Part shown: positions 34,251 to 42,594 of the stretch, one piece after another | Numbering within the stretch: position 1 is the first letter of the stretch | How the letters are laid out: each line of letters begins with the position of its first letter | Source of the DNA: an uncultured Peptococcaceae bacterium | Lineage (GTDB): Bacteria; Bacillota; Peptococcia; Peptococcales; Peptococcaceae | Assembly (NCBI GenBank): GCA_900552455.1 | Contig: URZX01000004.1 | Location: 1-64,000, forward strand | DNA: 64,000 nt | Direction: 5' to 3' | Position numbers and translations under genes: made by a program | The notes under the pieces: generated by a model | Told to the model about the DNA's origin: nothing | The model's input: the letters and a program-made list of their open reading frames with translations, nothing else | Database searches by the model: none

Positions 34251-35099
34251 TCACTCCTCGATCGCTTCCGGCTTGCAGCTAAGCGCAATGCCGAGCGGCG
34301 TCACGAACATTGGATTTTTCGGCTTGTGCGTTGGCACGCCGGTGCGTTTTTCGATGACGCCCTCAATGCCTGTGAAGCAGCAGGTGCCGCCGACCAGCGC
34401 GATCGCGTCCACATCGTGTCCTTCTATGTGACGGCTGATGATCGTCGCCACCTTGTCGATGACGGGACGCACAACCGGCATGAGCTCCTTGTGATGCGCG
34501 TCGTCGCGTTTATAGAGCTCGGCGTCTGCGAAAGATTTTCCATACGCGCCGGCAATGACCAGCGAAAAATGAGTGCCGCCGGTTGGCTCGTCGGCGATGT
34601 AGGAAACGTCGCCGTCTTTGAAGATCGAGATCCCGGTGGTGCCGCCGCCAATGTCCGCAACGGCGCCGTTTTTCATCTGGAGCACCAGATTGGCTGCTGT
34701 GGATTCGTCGAGCAGATTTGTGCATTCAAACCCGGCGCCTTCGATGACGTTTTTCACAGCGCCGCCGTCGAGGGTGTCGGTTCCCGGCGGGATCGCACCA
34801 GCAGCGTAGACGAGTTCGACGCCGAGCTTGGCTTCGATCTCTTCCTTCAGCTCGCGCACGATCTGCACCGCGCCGATGTAGTCAACGACCATACCATCGC
34901 GCACAACGTCTGCGTAGCGCATGGCGCCGGCGATCGGCTGCTTGTTTTCGTCGAGCACCGCGATGACCACGCAGGCAGTGCCGAGATCGACGCCGGTGTA
35001 ATAGATCGAAGATTTGTGCGTGAGCGGCGTCGCGATCACTTTTTCAAAAGCTGCGACCATTTCGTCGCAGGCTGTAAAATTCATGCGTTCCTCTGACAT
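34251..35099 (-). CDS. eutJ: EutJ-like actin/Hsp70-fold protein
   Basis: 282 residues from ATG 35099 (GGGAGG upstream). ATPase-fold motifs: Y-Y-T-G-V-D-L-G-T-A-C near residue 36, the second phosphate loop A-V-A-D-I-G-G-G-T-T-G-I near 150, and A-L-V-G-G-T-C-C-F near 238. EutJ is a chaperone-like protein of ethanolamine and choline compartments, thought to help assembly or reactivation. The start overlaps the end of the 35081-35743 gene by 19 bp. Confidence 0.92.
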   Translation of the reverse strand: MSEERMNFTACDEMVAAFEKVIATPLTHKSSIYYTGVDLGTACVVIAVLDENKQPIAGAMRYADVVRDGMVVDYIGAVQIVRELKEEIEAKLGVELVYAAGAIPPGTDTLDGGAVKNVIEGAGFECTNLLDESTAANLVLQMKNGAVADIGGGTTGISIFKDGDVSYIADEPTGGTHFSLVIAGAYGKSFADAELYKRDDAHHKELMPVVRPVIDKVATIISRHIEGHDVDAIALVGGTCCFTGIEGVIEKRTGVPTHKPKNPMFVTPLGIALSCKPEAIEE

Positions 35100-35743
35100 G
35101 CTCTGCCTCCCATCGTTTGACATATCAGCTGTGACAGTCGGTTAATGATCTGGTTCAATTTCGTCGTCAGTTTTTCCTGCAGCTTTTCGTCGTGGATCTT
35201 CTCAGCGAGCTCCAGCTGCAGCAGGCGCAGGTCGCTGCGCAACTCAGCCAGTGTGAGCAAGGCTTCCGCCTGTTCCAGCTGCATGCAGAATTCGTTGACT
35301 GCAACACAATCGGAAAGCGGCTGGGAAAAATTTTCCTCGTCCATACCGGCACAGCCTGTGCAGAATAAATCCGCCACCTCGTAATTGTCGGATGTGCAGA
35401 GCGCAAGCAGCGAAAGCTGTCGGCTCAGCGCAGTCAGCTGCTGCGCCATCTGCACATCACTGGCGAGCAGTTTCTTCTCGGCCCGCAGAAATCGCAGGCG
35501 CTCCGCTTCCAGTTTCAGCTTGAGCCAGCGTTTTTCATGCTCGGATGCTGCCCCGACAGGATCTGCTGATCGTGCAGCACGCGCCTGCGATTTTTCGCTG
35601 CGCCCGCCGTACATATTGATCCCTCTGTCGATGAGAAATTGTCTGGCGCCAGGCGTCAGCCGTTCCCCTTCCTTCGGATCGTAGGATGAAAAGGGCTGTG
35701 CTTTATACAGCGCCCTGAGATCATTTTCTGTGATGAACTTCAT
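35081..35743 (-). CDS. EutT-related protein (cobalamin-adenosyltransferase-like N-terminus)
   Basis: 220 residues. The start (M-K-F-I-T-E-N-D-L-R, then R-L-T-P-G-A-R-Q-F-L-I-D-R-G-I) resembles the N-terminus of EutT, the ethanolamine cobalamin adenosyltransferase. The rest is a helical bundle (R-W-L-K-L-K-L-E-A-E-R-L-R-F-L-R-A-E-K-K-L and C-terminal L-N-Q-I-I-N-R-L-S-Q-L), as in the ATR fold. The double-Cys metal motif of enterobacterial EutT is not obvious; one C-T-G-C lies near residue 128. No B12-dependent enzyme is encoded here, so its job is unclear and may be structural. It overlaps the genes on both sides. Confidence 0.72.
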   Translation of the reverse strand: MKFITENDLRALYKAQPFSSYDPKEGERLTPGARQFLIDRGINMYGGRSEKSQARAARSADPVGAASEHEKRWLKLKLEAERLRFLRAEKKLLASDVQMAQQLTALSRQLSLLALCTSDNYEVADLFCTGCAGMDEENFSQPLSDCVAVNEFCMQLEQAEALLTLAELRSDLRLLQLELAEKIHDEKLQEKLTTKLNQIINRLSQLICQTMGGRACQRNA

Positions 35744-36194
35744 GCTTCCGCCCTCCCTCCAGTTCTTGCAAATATTTTTTGAGATCCTCCAGACCTTCTC
35801 CCGTCACCATGCTCACCGCAAAATACGGAGCCGCGACGCCGATCTCAGCCAGCTGGCGCTCGACAAGCGCTCGGTTTTGCGGCGCCAGATCGCATTTGCT
35901 GATGACGCCCACCACCGGGCAGCGAAAGATCTGTGCAAATCCCGGCGAGTACAGCGGCTGCGGATTTTCCTGATCGACGAGCACGAGGATACACCAGGCA
36001 TCCTGCGCGAGGGCAATGAGATGCTGATACATCCACGTGTTCTCGAGATACGCGCTCGGCACCTCCAACGTACGCTGGCGATAGCTCGTGTCGAGGGTGC
36101 GCTTCAGCGGTCGTTCCTCGCCGTTGAGAAAATTGGCGAGGGCAGATTTTCCGCTTCTGGCAGGGCCTGCGATCATGATGCGTTTTCTCTTCAT
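35721..36194 (-). CDS. eutP: EutP/PduV-type small GTPase-like protein
   Basis: 157 residues. P-loop A-G-P-A-R-S-G-K-S-A at residues 9-18; G4 motif seen as V-I-S-K-C-D near 96. EutP/PduV proteins are Ras-like and occur in nearly all Eut and Pdu operons; they have been linked to compartment positioning and, for Salmonella EutP, to acetate kinase activity. Its start overlaps the EutS stop as ATGA, and its end overlaps the next gene by 23 bp. Confidence 0.92.
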   Translation of the reverse strand: MKRKRIMIAGPARSGKSALANFLNGEERPLKRTLDTSYRQRTLEVPSAYLENTWMYQHLIALAQDAWCILVLVDQENPQPLYSPGFAQIFRCPVVGVISKCDLAPQNRALVERQLAEIGVAAPYFAVSMVTGEGLEDLKKYLQELEGGRKHEVHHRK

Positions 36195-36535
36195 GTTTTC
36201 GTCACAGCCACGGTGTCAAATCCGAGCAGCGACTGCAGCGTTTCCGTGACAGCCTCGAGGGCTGTCTGCACACTCTGCACATCGCCGCTGATGATGACCG
36301 AGCCTGTGAAACGATCGAGAAATCCGATCTCCACCTCCGCAGCTTTCGTCGCAATATCCGCAGCGATGATCGCGGTCTCGCACGGCGTCAACGTCAAGAT
36401 GCCGAGCGCGCCCTGCTCGTCGATGCCGAGACGCTCGTAGATATCCGCCATCGGCGAAGCGATCACGTGGGCGATGGTGACCTGTTTGCCAGGCACCGAT
36501 TCCTGGATGATCCTTTCCATGGGTTTGTCGTTCAT
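36191..36535 (-). CDS. eutS: EutS/PduU-type permuted BMC shell protein
   Basis: 114 residues with R-I-I-Q-E-S-V-P-G-K-Q-V-T-I-A-H, G-A-L-G-I-L-T-L-T-P-C-E-T-A-I-I-A-A-D-I-A and I-G-F-L-D-R-F-T-G-S-V, the clear EutS/PduU pattern of a circularly permuted BMC hexamer capped by a small beta barrel. AAGGAG precedes the ATG. It follows the activase gene by 14 bp. Confidence 0.95.
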   Translation of the reverse strand: MNDKPMERIIQESVPGKQVTIAHVIASPMADIYERLGIDEQGALGILTLTPCETAIIAADIATKAAEVEIGFLDRFTGSVIISGDVQSVQTALEAVTETLQSLLGFDTVAVTKT

Positions 36536-36549
36536 AGCCAGGCTCCTTT

Positions 36550-37491
36550 CTAGTGCCTGATCACCGTCACTGGGAAATCCGATCCGCTGATCCAGCCTTC
36601 AATGCGATCGAGATCGTCGTCGGAAAGACTCGGATCGCCGTCGATGGCATAATCCATGCCGAGCTGCGTGTATTTATTGACGCCGAGCTTGTGATACGGC
36701 AGCAGATCGATCCCCTTGAAATTTTTCAGATCCTTATACGGCGTGAGAAAATCGATGACGGCGCGAATCTCCGGCTCGCTGTCGTTGATCCCTTTCAGGA
36801 GCGGCATCCGCACCTTCACATTGTGGCGGCGCTGGAGCAGCGTCTCGAGATTGTCGAGGATCATCTCGTTGCGCACGCCGGTGAGTTCTGCGTGGCGCTC
36901 CGGATCCATGTGCTTGATGTCGAAAAGAAAGAGATCGACGACTTCTGCAAATCTGAGCAGCACATCTTTTTTCGCGTAGCCGCAGGTTTCAATGGCGGTG
37001 TGCAAGCCTTCGCGTTTGCACGCTTCCAGAAGATTGATCGCCGCTTCCGGCTGAGACGTGACCTCGCCGCCGGAAAGCGTCACACCGCCGCCGGACTGCT
37101 CGTAGAACACGCGGTCCTCTTCCAGGTAAGCGAGAAGATCGCTCACCGGAACCTGTTCGCCGGCAACCTTCAACGCCGACTGCATACAGGCGCGCACACA
37201 GCTGCCGCAGCCGATGCAGTCGATGGCACGGTTGATCAGATGCTCGCCGTTTGCTGTGATGCTGTGGATGTGCTGCGGGCAAACTGCCACACAGGCGCCA
37301 CAGCTGACGCAGGCTGTCGGCTTGAGCATGATCTGAAACTTGCGTTCCAGTCCTTCGGGATTGGCGCACCATTTGCAACGCAGGGGACAGCCTTTGAAAA
37401 AGACCATGGACCGCACACCAGGACCATCATATAGATTGTATTTCTGCTTATTAAATATGAAGGCTTTGCGCCCAATGTTTTGGTTTTCCAT
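36550..37491 (-). CDS. cutD: glycyl-radical enzyme activase (choline TMA-lyase activating enzyme)
   Basis: 313 residues. Radical-SAM enzyme that abstracts a hydrogen from the glycine of the partner lyase. The SAM cluster motif C35-x3-C39-x2-C42 follows Y-D-G-P-G-V-R-S, and a ferredoxin-like insert holds two 4Fe-4S sites (C61, C64, C67, C71 and C92, C95, C98, C102), as in CutD-class activases. Downstream are V-T-L-S-G-G-E-V and the L-P-Y-H-K-L-G-x-x-K-Y signature. It lies 26 bp after the lyase gene. Confidence 0.95.
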   Translation of the reverse strand: MENQNIGRKAFIFNKQKYNLYDGPGVRSMVFFKGCPLRCKWCANPEGLERKFQIMLKPTACVSCGACVAVCPQHIHSITANGEHLINRAIDCIGCGSCVRACMQSALKVAGEQVPVSDLLAYLEEDRVFYEQSGGGVTLSGGEVTSQPEAAINLLEACKREGLHTAIETCGYAKKDVLLRFAEVVDLFLFDIKHMDPERHAELTGVRNEMILDNLETLLQRRHNVKVRMPLLKGINDSEPEIRAVIDFLTPYKDLKNFKGIDLLPYHKLGVNKYTQLGMDYAIDGDPSLSDDDLDRIEGWISGSDFPVTVIRH

Positions 37492-37517
37492 TTTCTCTCT
37501 CCTGTCCCGCGAACGCC

Positions 37518-40115
37518 TTAGAGCTCAGTCAGAACGGTTCGGCTGATGATCTCATCCTGCACATCCTTGCAAAGCTCGGTGAAGAACGCGCTGTAGCCAG
37601 CGACGCGGACGACGAGGTCCTTGTAGCGGTCAGGATGTTTCTGTGCGTCGAGCAGGGTTTTGTTGTCCATGTAGTTGAACTGCATCTCGCCGTTGCCGAG
37701 GGCGCAGGCTGTGCGCAGCAGGGTGATGATGCCCTGTTCCCCTTCCGGCGTATCGAGCAGGCCAGCCATGAGCTTGAAATTGTGCACGAGGCCGATGTTC
37801 ATGTTGTCGTTACTCATTTTCGACACAGATTTGATGATGGCGGTTGGGCCCTTGAAATCTGCGCCCTGGGTTGGGCTGATGCCGTCGGACAGCGGCGTCC
37901 AGGCAGCGCGGCCGCCAGCGGAAGCGCCGGTCATCTGACCGAATGGCGTGTTGTTGGAGATGGAGAGGGTGCCGTGGCTGAGCACGGAATACAGAGTTTT
38001 GTATTTTCTGTGCTCCATCTCAGTGAAATTGATGAGATCGGCAGCGATGTAGTCTGCATAGTCGTCGTCGTTGCCATATTTTGGCGCATTCAGACAATCC
38101 TGACGGATCTGCTCGTAGCCCTGGAAGTCAGCGACGAGGGCGTCGTTGAGCTGGCGCAGCGTGTATTTCTTGTCGTCGAACACGAGCTTTTTGATCGCTG
38201 CCATCGCGTCGGCGTACGTCGCCAGCCCGGACCAGACAACGCCAGGGCCGAAATTATACATGGCGCCGCCGGCAGAAACGTCGCGGCCGCTTTCCATGCA
38301 GCCTTCGTACATGATGCTCATGAGCGGTTTTGGCGCCAGCTCGCGGTGTACGCGCTGGCTGATGACGGTGGCGACGGCTGTCCATTTGGTGATATATTTG
38401 ATCTGCTCTTTAACGGCGGCGTCGAACTGCTCGTAGGTTTTGTACTGGTCGAGATCGCCGAGATCCGGTGTGACCTGCTTGCCATACCAGAGCGGCACGC
38501 CGTGGTTGAGCACGAGCTCGATGCAGATTGGCCATTGCGTGTAGGACGTCGACGTCCACTGATAGAGACGGCCAGACTTCTGCGGTTCAACGCATCCCAT
38601 GAGGCAATAATCGCGCGCATCTTCGATGGACACGCCCTTGGCGAGCATCATCTTGATGTGGGTGTCGTCGAAATGGCAGGCTGGGAAGCCCATGCCGCTG
38701 CGAATGACGTCGACGATTTTCTTCATATATTTCTGCGGCGATTTCTGGTGAATGCGGCAGGCCAGCGATGGCTGGTAGATCTTGACATGGCGCACAGCGT
38801 CCATCAGCAGATAGGTCAGCTCGTTCGTCGCGTCGCGCCCATCGCGGGTGACGCCGCCGACGCACATATTGACGAATGGCTGGTAGCCGGCGAAGAATTT
38901 CGAGCCGCCCTCGCTGGTGATCCACATCATCTCGCTCATCTTGATGAGCATGCAGCCAGCGAGCTCAAACGCCTGGAAGTTGTTGAGCTTGCCAGTCTCG
39001 ATATCGTGCTTGTAGAACGGATACATGTACTGGTCGACACGACCGATGGACATGCCAGTCTGATTTTCTTCGACTGGCAGCAGGCTTTCGACGGTCCACA
39101 CAGCCTGGATGGCTTCCCAGAACGTTTCTGGTTTGTGCGCAGGCACGCGGGCGTTGACGCGGCTGATCTCGAGCAGCTCAGCCTTGCGCTTTGGATCGCT
39201 CTCCTTCGCAGCAAGCTCTGCGGCGTAATCAGAGAGACGCTTGGCGTAGATCATCACACCCTCGGTGGTGTCGATGACGGATTTATAGAAATAAATTTTT
39301 TCCAGATCGTCTGGATTTTCGTAGTCGAGCTGCGCCAGATGGTCGCGCGCTTCCTGCTGAATGTCGAGCATCCCTTTCTTCATCAGGATGACGTCGTAGC
39401 CAGGATTGGAATCGCCGCCGCCATTGATGGCGTGGTAGGAACAGTCGGAAACCATCGATTCACCGGAGAGCGCCCAGACGCCTGCTTCACGGTACTGGGT
39501 CTCGCAGTATTCGTCGACAGATTTTCCTTCCCAGAATGGGAACAGCTCTTCGCGCATGATGCGCTTGTCTTCCTCGGAAATGTAGAACGGATCCTGCGGA
39601 CGCTCGCCGATGGTATCGATCTCGTCGACCATCCAGCGCCAGGCGATGTCTGGCGCAAAAGCACCGACACGCGGACCACCGGTTGGGTTGCCGACGATGA
39701 GCTCGTTATCCTGGATGACGAGCGGTGCCGTTTCGCAGCAATAACGGAAACATTTTGCGCGCAGCTCGATCTTTGGCAGGCCAGGATTTTCCTTGGTGAT
39801 CTTCGTGACTGCACGCGCACGATAGGTGGAGATGGCTGGCACCTGCTTGAGGAAGTTCTCTTTCAACTTAACGAGACGCTCCGTCGGCCCCAGCGGCACC
39901 CCATCCTCGTCCACCTCGCTGGTGGCAGCGGCAATGGAAGAATAATATGGCAGCTTTTCGCCGTCGTCTGTGTCAGCAGTTACAGGCGCGCCGGCTGGCA
40001 CCTGAGCAATATCGTCAGAAACAGAGGCGAAAACCTTCATTAAAGATGCGCGCTCTGCGTCGGACATATTTTTGGTCGCTTCCGCGATCTTTCCAGCAAA
40101 TTCTTGAATATCCAC
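37518..40115 (-). CDS. cutC: choline trimethylamine-lyase, glycyl-radical enzyme
   Basis: 865 residues, GTG start behind GTGAGGG. Splits choline into trimethylamine and acetaldehyde by radical chemistry. Radical site R-V-A-G840-Y; active-site C508 and E510 in M-G-C-V-E-P-Q. Residues corresponding to the choline-binding set of Desulfovibrio CutC (Tyr208, Asp216, Phe395, Cys489, Glu491, Thr502, Tyr506, Gly821, from memory) all occur at a constant offset of +19 (Y227, D235, F414, C508, E510, T521, Y525, G840). This argues strongly against diol dehydratase, glycerol dehydratase or isethionate lyase. The ~50-residue N-terminal part with amphipathic helices is a likely encapsulation segment. It is followed by its activase in the BMC operon. 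Confidence 0.96.
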   Translation of the reverse strand: MDIQEFAGKIAEATKNMSDAERASLMKVFASVSDDIAQVPAGAPVTADTDDGEKLPYYSSIAAATSEVDEDGVPLGPTERLVKLKENFLKQVPAISTYRARAVTKITKENPGLPKIELRAKCFRYCCETAPLVIQDNELIVGNPTGGPRVGAFAPDIAWRWMVDEIDTIGERPQDPFYISEEDKRIMREELFPFWEGKSVDEYCETQYREAGVWALSGESMVSDCSYHAINGGGDSNPGYDVILMKKGMLDIQQEARDHLAQLDYENPDDLEKIYFYKSVIDTTEGVMIYAKRLSDYAAELAAKESDPKRKAELLEISRVNARVPAHKPETFWEAIQAVWTVESLLPVEENQTGMSIGRVDQYMYPFYKHDIETGKLNNFQAFELAGCMLIKMSEMMWITSEGGSKFFAGYQPFVNMCVGGVTRDGRDATNELTYLLMDAVRHVKIYQPSLACRIHQKSPQKYMKKIVDVIRSGMGFPACHFDDTHIKMMLAKGVSIEDARDYCLMGCVEPQKSGRLYQWTSTSYTQWPICIELVLNHGVPLWYGKQVTPDLGDLDQYKTYEQFDAAVKEQIKYITKWTAVATVISQRVHRELAPKPLMSIMYEGCMESGRDVSAGGAMYNFGPGVVWSGLATYADAMAAIKKLVFDDKKYTLRQLNDALVADFQGYEQIRQDCLNAPKYGNDDDYADYIAADLINFTEMEHRKYKTLYSVLSHGTLSISNNTPFGQMTGASAGGRAAWTPLSDGISPTQGADFKGPTAIIKSVSKMSNDNMNIGLVHNFKLMAGLLDTPEGEQGIITLLRTACALGNGEMQFNYMDNKTLLDAQKHPDRYKDLVVRVAGYSAFFTELCKDVQDEIISRTVLTEL

Positions 40116-40161
40116 GTTATACCCTCACTTTCTTATACACTGTTTATGATAGCGCGCCGTC

Positions 40162-41649
40162 TCAGCGACTGCGCTGTAAAGCTTGTTCCAACATGATCTG
40201 CAGCTGTTCGAGCTGCGCCTGGCTGAGCGCTGGCGGTTTGTCCTGCTTTTTCTCCACACAGGACGCTGCGCCGAAGCCCAAATCTTCCACGCGGCGCACG
40301 CCAACACCGACCTTGCGCACATAGACCAGATTCAGCGGCGAAACATTGTCCGTCGTGATGCCCTGGCCAATGGTTCCGCTGCCCAGCGTCATCGCCGGAA
40401 ACAGATTCGTCGTCATGCCCATGCCGCCGTAAGCCGCTGGCGTGTTGACGAGAATGCGCGCCACCGGTTTTTTCAGGGCGAATTGCTCGATGACGTTTTC
40501 ATCCCGGGAATGGATGACCAGCGTATGCCCCTTGCGCTCGGTCAGGAGCAGCTCGATGCATTTTTCGCAGGCGCCCAGCCAGTCGTCCTCTACATAATAG
40601 CTGAGCACCGGGCAGAGCTTTTCCTTCGAATAAGGATTGGTCATTGCGACGCTCTTCTGCTGGGCGATCAGCACCTTCGTTTCCAGCGGCACATCGATTT
40701 TTGCCCAACGCGCAAGCTCCAACGCTGTCTTGCCGATCGGTTCCGGATTTGCGCTGCCATCTTTGAAGAAAAAGATCTCGCCCAGGCGCTGTGCTTCTTC
40801 GTCGCTCATAAAATACGCGCCGTGTCGCGCAAACAGCGCGCGCACCTCCGCCTCCACTGGCGCATCGACGACAACCTGCTGCTCGGCAGCGCTGGCGACG
40901 CCATTGTCGAAGGTCTTGCTCGCGATGATGTCGCAAACCGCCTGCTCCAGATCAGCCGTTTTTTCGATGAACGCCGGACCGCCGCCAATACCGCCGACGA
41001 TCACCGGCTTTCCGGAGCGCTGCGCTTCACTGACCATCCCTGGCACGCCGGTGATCATCACGAGCGCCGTCGCCGGATGGTTCATAAGCTCGCGCGTGCC
41101 CGCTTTCGTCACCGTGTGCAGATAGGCGAGCGCGCCCTCTGGCAGACCAGCCGACGCTGCAGCCTGGATGAGGATGTCGAGCACGCGGGCGCTCGTCCGC
41201 TCCGCGCGCGGATGCGGCGAAAACAGGATGGCGTTGCCGCTCTTGATCGCGATCAGCGCATTGTAGATCGTCGTCGACACCGGGCTCGTCGCCGGCGTCA
41301 GACTCACGAGCACGCCCAGCGGCACGCCGATGTCGTAAAGCTTGCGCTCCTCGTCGCGGTGGGTGATGCCGACGCATTTCATACTGGCCAGCTGCCGCGG
41401 CAGCGTCTCTGTGACAAAGCGATTTTTCACCAGCTTATCCTGCCAGTTGCCGTAGTCTGTTTCATCTGCGCTCATCAGCGCCAGCTCTTTCACATGCGGG
41501 CGAACAGCATCTGCCAGCTGCGCCACAATGGCGTCGAGCCGGCTTTGCGAAAACGCCGCCATCTGCGCCTGTGCATCGCGCGCATTTTCCGCAAGGATGC
41601 GCGCCTCCTGCACAGAAAGCAGATCATTGTCCATGATCTCAAATCTCAT
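40162..41649 (-). CDS. aldehyde dehydrogenase homologue lacking the catalytic cysteine
   Basis: 495 residues, clearly related over its whole length to the dehydrogenase at 28788-30410 (both begin S-V-Q-E-A-R and share F-S-P-H-P and N-V-S-P-L-N-L). At the catalytic position it reads F-D-N-G-V-A-S253-A-A-E-Q instead of F-D-Y-G-T-I-C-A-S-E-Q, so the thiol needed for thioester formation is Ser (codon AGC, 40891-40893). The nucleotide-site region is largely kept (G-G-I-G-G-G-P-A-F). The C-terminal helix (Q-A-Q-L-E-Q-L-Q-I-M-L-E-Q-A-L) looks like an encapsulation peptide. It may be a structural pseudoenzyme, a scaffold or a partner subunit. AGAGGTGAG precedes the ATG. Confidence 0.9.
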   Translation of the reverse strand: MRFEIMDNDLLSVQEARILAENARDAQAQMAAFSQSRLDAIVAQLADAVRPHVKELALMSADETDYGNWQDKLVKNRFVTETLPRQLASMKCVGITHRDEERKLYDIGVPLGVLVSLTPATSPVSTTIYNALIAIKSGNAILFSPHPRAERTSARVLDILIQAAASAGLPEGALAYLHTVTKAGTRELMNHPATALVMITGVPGMVSEAQRSGKPVIVGGIGGGPAFIEKTADLEQAVCDIIASKTFDNGVASAAEQQVVVDAPVEAEVRALFARHGAYFMSDEEAQRLGEIFFFKDGSANPEPIGKTALELARWAKIDVPLETKVLIAQQKSVAMTNPYSKEKLCPVLSYYVEDDWLGACEKCIELLLTERKGHTLVIHSRDENVIEQFALKKPVARILVNTPAAYGGMGMTTNLFPAMTLGSGTIGQGITTDNVSPLNLVYVRKVGVGVRRVEDLGFGAASCVEKKQDKPPALSQAQLEQLQIMLEQALQRSR

Positions 41650-41691
41650 GCTCTCACCTCTTTCCTGTCTTTGAATGCGCGTTCAGCATTT

Positions 41692-42324
41692 TTATTCCGC
41701 TGCTGCAGGCAGCAATTTTTCCAGCGAATACTGGGCTGTGATCTTTTTAATCCCAGGATGTGGACGCGCGATGACCACCGAGCTGTAAACTTCCTTGCCC
41801 ATTTCTGCGACAGCTTTCACACCGGCTGCGACCGCCGTCTTGCAAGCGCCGACATCGCCTTCGACGATCGCCGAGATATAACCAGACGCTGTGTTCTCGA
41901 ATCCCACCAGCTCCACATCCGCAGCCTTGCACATGGCGTCTGCTGCGTGGATGCAGTAAACAATGCCGAAGGTTTCGAGCAAGCCCAGCGCCTGCGATGT
42001 GAACGCTTCCTCGCGCTCGCTGCATTGCGCGTCGACGTCGTAGATCGACACCACATCGCCGATCGGACGGATCGGGCGCGGGATCGTGTCGTGGGCCGTC
42101 ACCTTGCCGATCTTCTCGGCTGCTTCGACGCCAGCCTTGACCGACGACTTCACCGCTGCCACATCGCCCTTGACGAACATCGTCACCAGCGTGGAGCCGA
42201 CGTTTTCGTAGCTGATGAGATCCACTTCTGCTGCTTTGAGCATCTTGTCGCAGGCTTCGATCGCAGGGACCATGCCCACCGTTTCGAGCATGCCCAAAGC
42301 CTGCTCCGCGTAATATCTTGCCAC
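41692..42324 (-). CDS. tandem-domain (BMC-T) shell protein, first gene of the BMC operon
   Basis: 210 residues with two BMC domains: E-Q-A-L-G-M-L-E-T-V-G-M-V-P-A-I-E-A-C-D near residue 7 and S-Q-A-L-G-L-L-E-T-F-G-I-V-Y-C-I-H-A-A-D near 109, each with the V-K-G-D-V-A-A or V-E-G-D-V-G-A helix. BMC-T proteins form pseudohexameric trimers, some with gated pores for larger molecules. There is no PduT-type C-P-G-K site. The GTG start at 42324 follows AAGGAG; the promoter with the shared operator lies 40-70 bp upstream. Confidence 0.93.
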   Translation of the reverse strand: MARYYAEQALGMLETVGMVPAIEACDKMLKAAEVDLISYENVGSTLVTMFVKGDVAAVKSSVKAGVEAAEKIGKVTAHDTIPRPIRPIGDVVSIYDVDAQCSEREEAFTSQALGLLETFGIVYCIHAADAMCKAADVELVGFENTASGYISAIVEGDVGACKTAVAAGVKAVAEMGKEVYSSVVIARPHPGIKKITAQYSLEKLLPAAAE

Positions 42325-42363
42325 TGTTCATTCTCCTTCCCGGGATACACTTTCCTACCTAAG

Positions 42364-42394
42364 ATTGTAGGCGTTGACCTTAGAGGAATGTCAA
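42364..42394 (-). promoter_or_regulatory. BMC operon promoter with 19-bp spacer and MerR-like operator
   Basis: Minus strand: -35 TTGACA (42389-42394) and -10 TACAAT (42364-42369) with a 19-bp spacer instead of 17. The sequence TTGACATTCCTCTAAGGTCA is identical to that in the promoter at 55462-55492 and contains an imperfect dyad (TGAC...GTCA, with TT and AA pairing inside). A long spacer with a dyad between the boxes is the hallmark of promoters activated by MerR-family proteins. Confidence 0.8.
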
Positions 42395-42553
42395 ACCCTT
42401 CCGCGAAAAAATATGACCGGCTTATCCGTCTTTCATCGCACATTTTTCGCGGCGGATCCTTCCCTTTTTTCATAAAATCCACCGCCGCCCACCGCTTCGT
42501 CCGAAAATTTTGCGAATCATTTCACTAGAATGAAAAGAAGGACTTTCGCGCAC

Positions 42554-42588
42554 AAAAAAAGAACATTCCCCACGAGGGGAATGTTCCA
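42554..42588 (-). terminator. terminator of the VWA-SLH gene
   Basis: GAACATTCCCC (42561-42571) pairs with GGGGAATGTTC (42576-42586); the minus strand then has seven T. It shields the BMC promoter from upstream transcription. Confidence 0.9.
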
Positions 42589-42594
42589 AAACCA

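Noticed and set aside
32337..36194. Cobalamin-dependent propanediol or ethanolamine operon, suggested by PduS, PduT, EutT-like, EutJ, EutP, EutS
   Set aside because: No PduCDE or EutBC genes; a glycyl-radical lyase with choline-specific residues and its activase are present instead.
37635..40043. An 802-codon open frame on the plus strand opposite cutC
   Set aside because: It is the antisense shadow of a GC-rich gene: low-complexity H/D/V-rich translation, no ribosome-binding site, no domain. The same applies to long antisense frames at 7481-9379, 19432-21225, 55776-57866 and 60600-62825.
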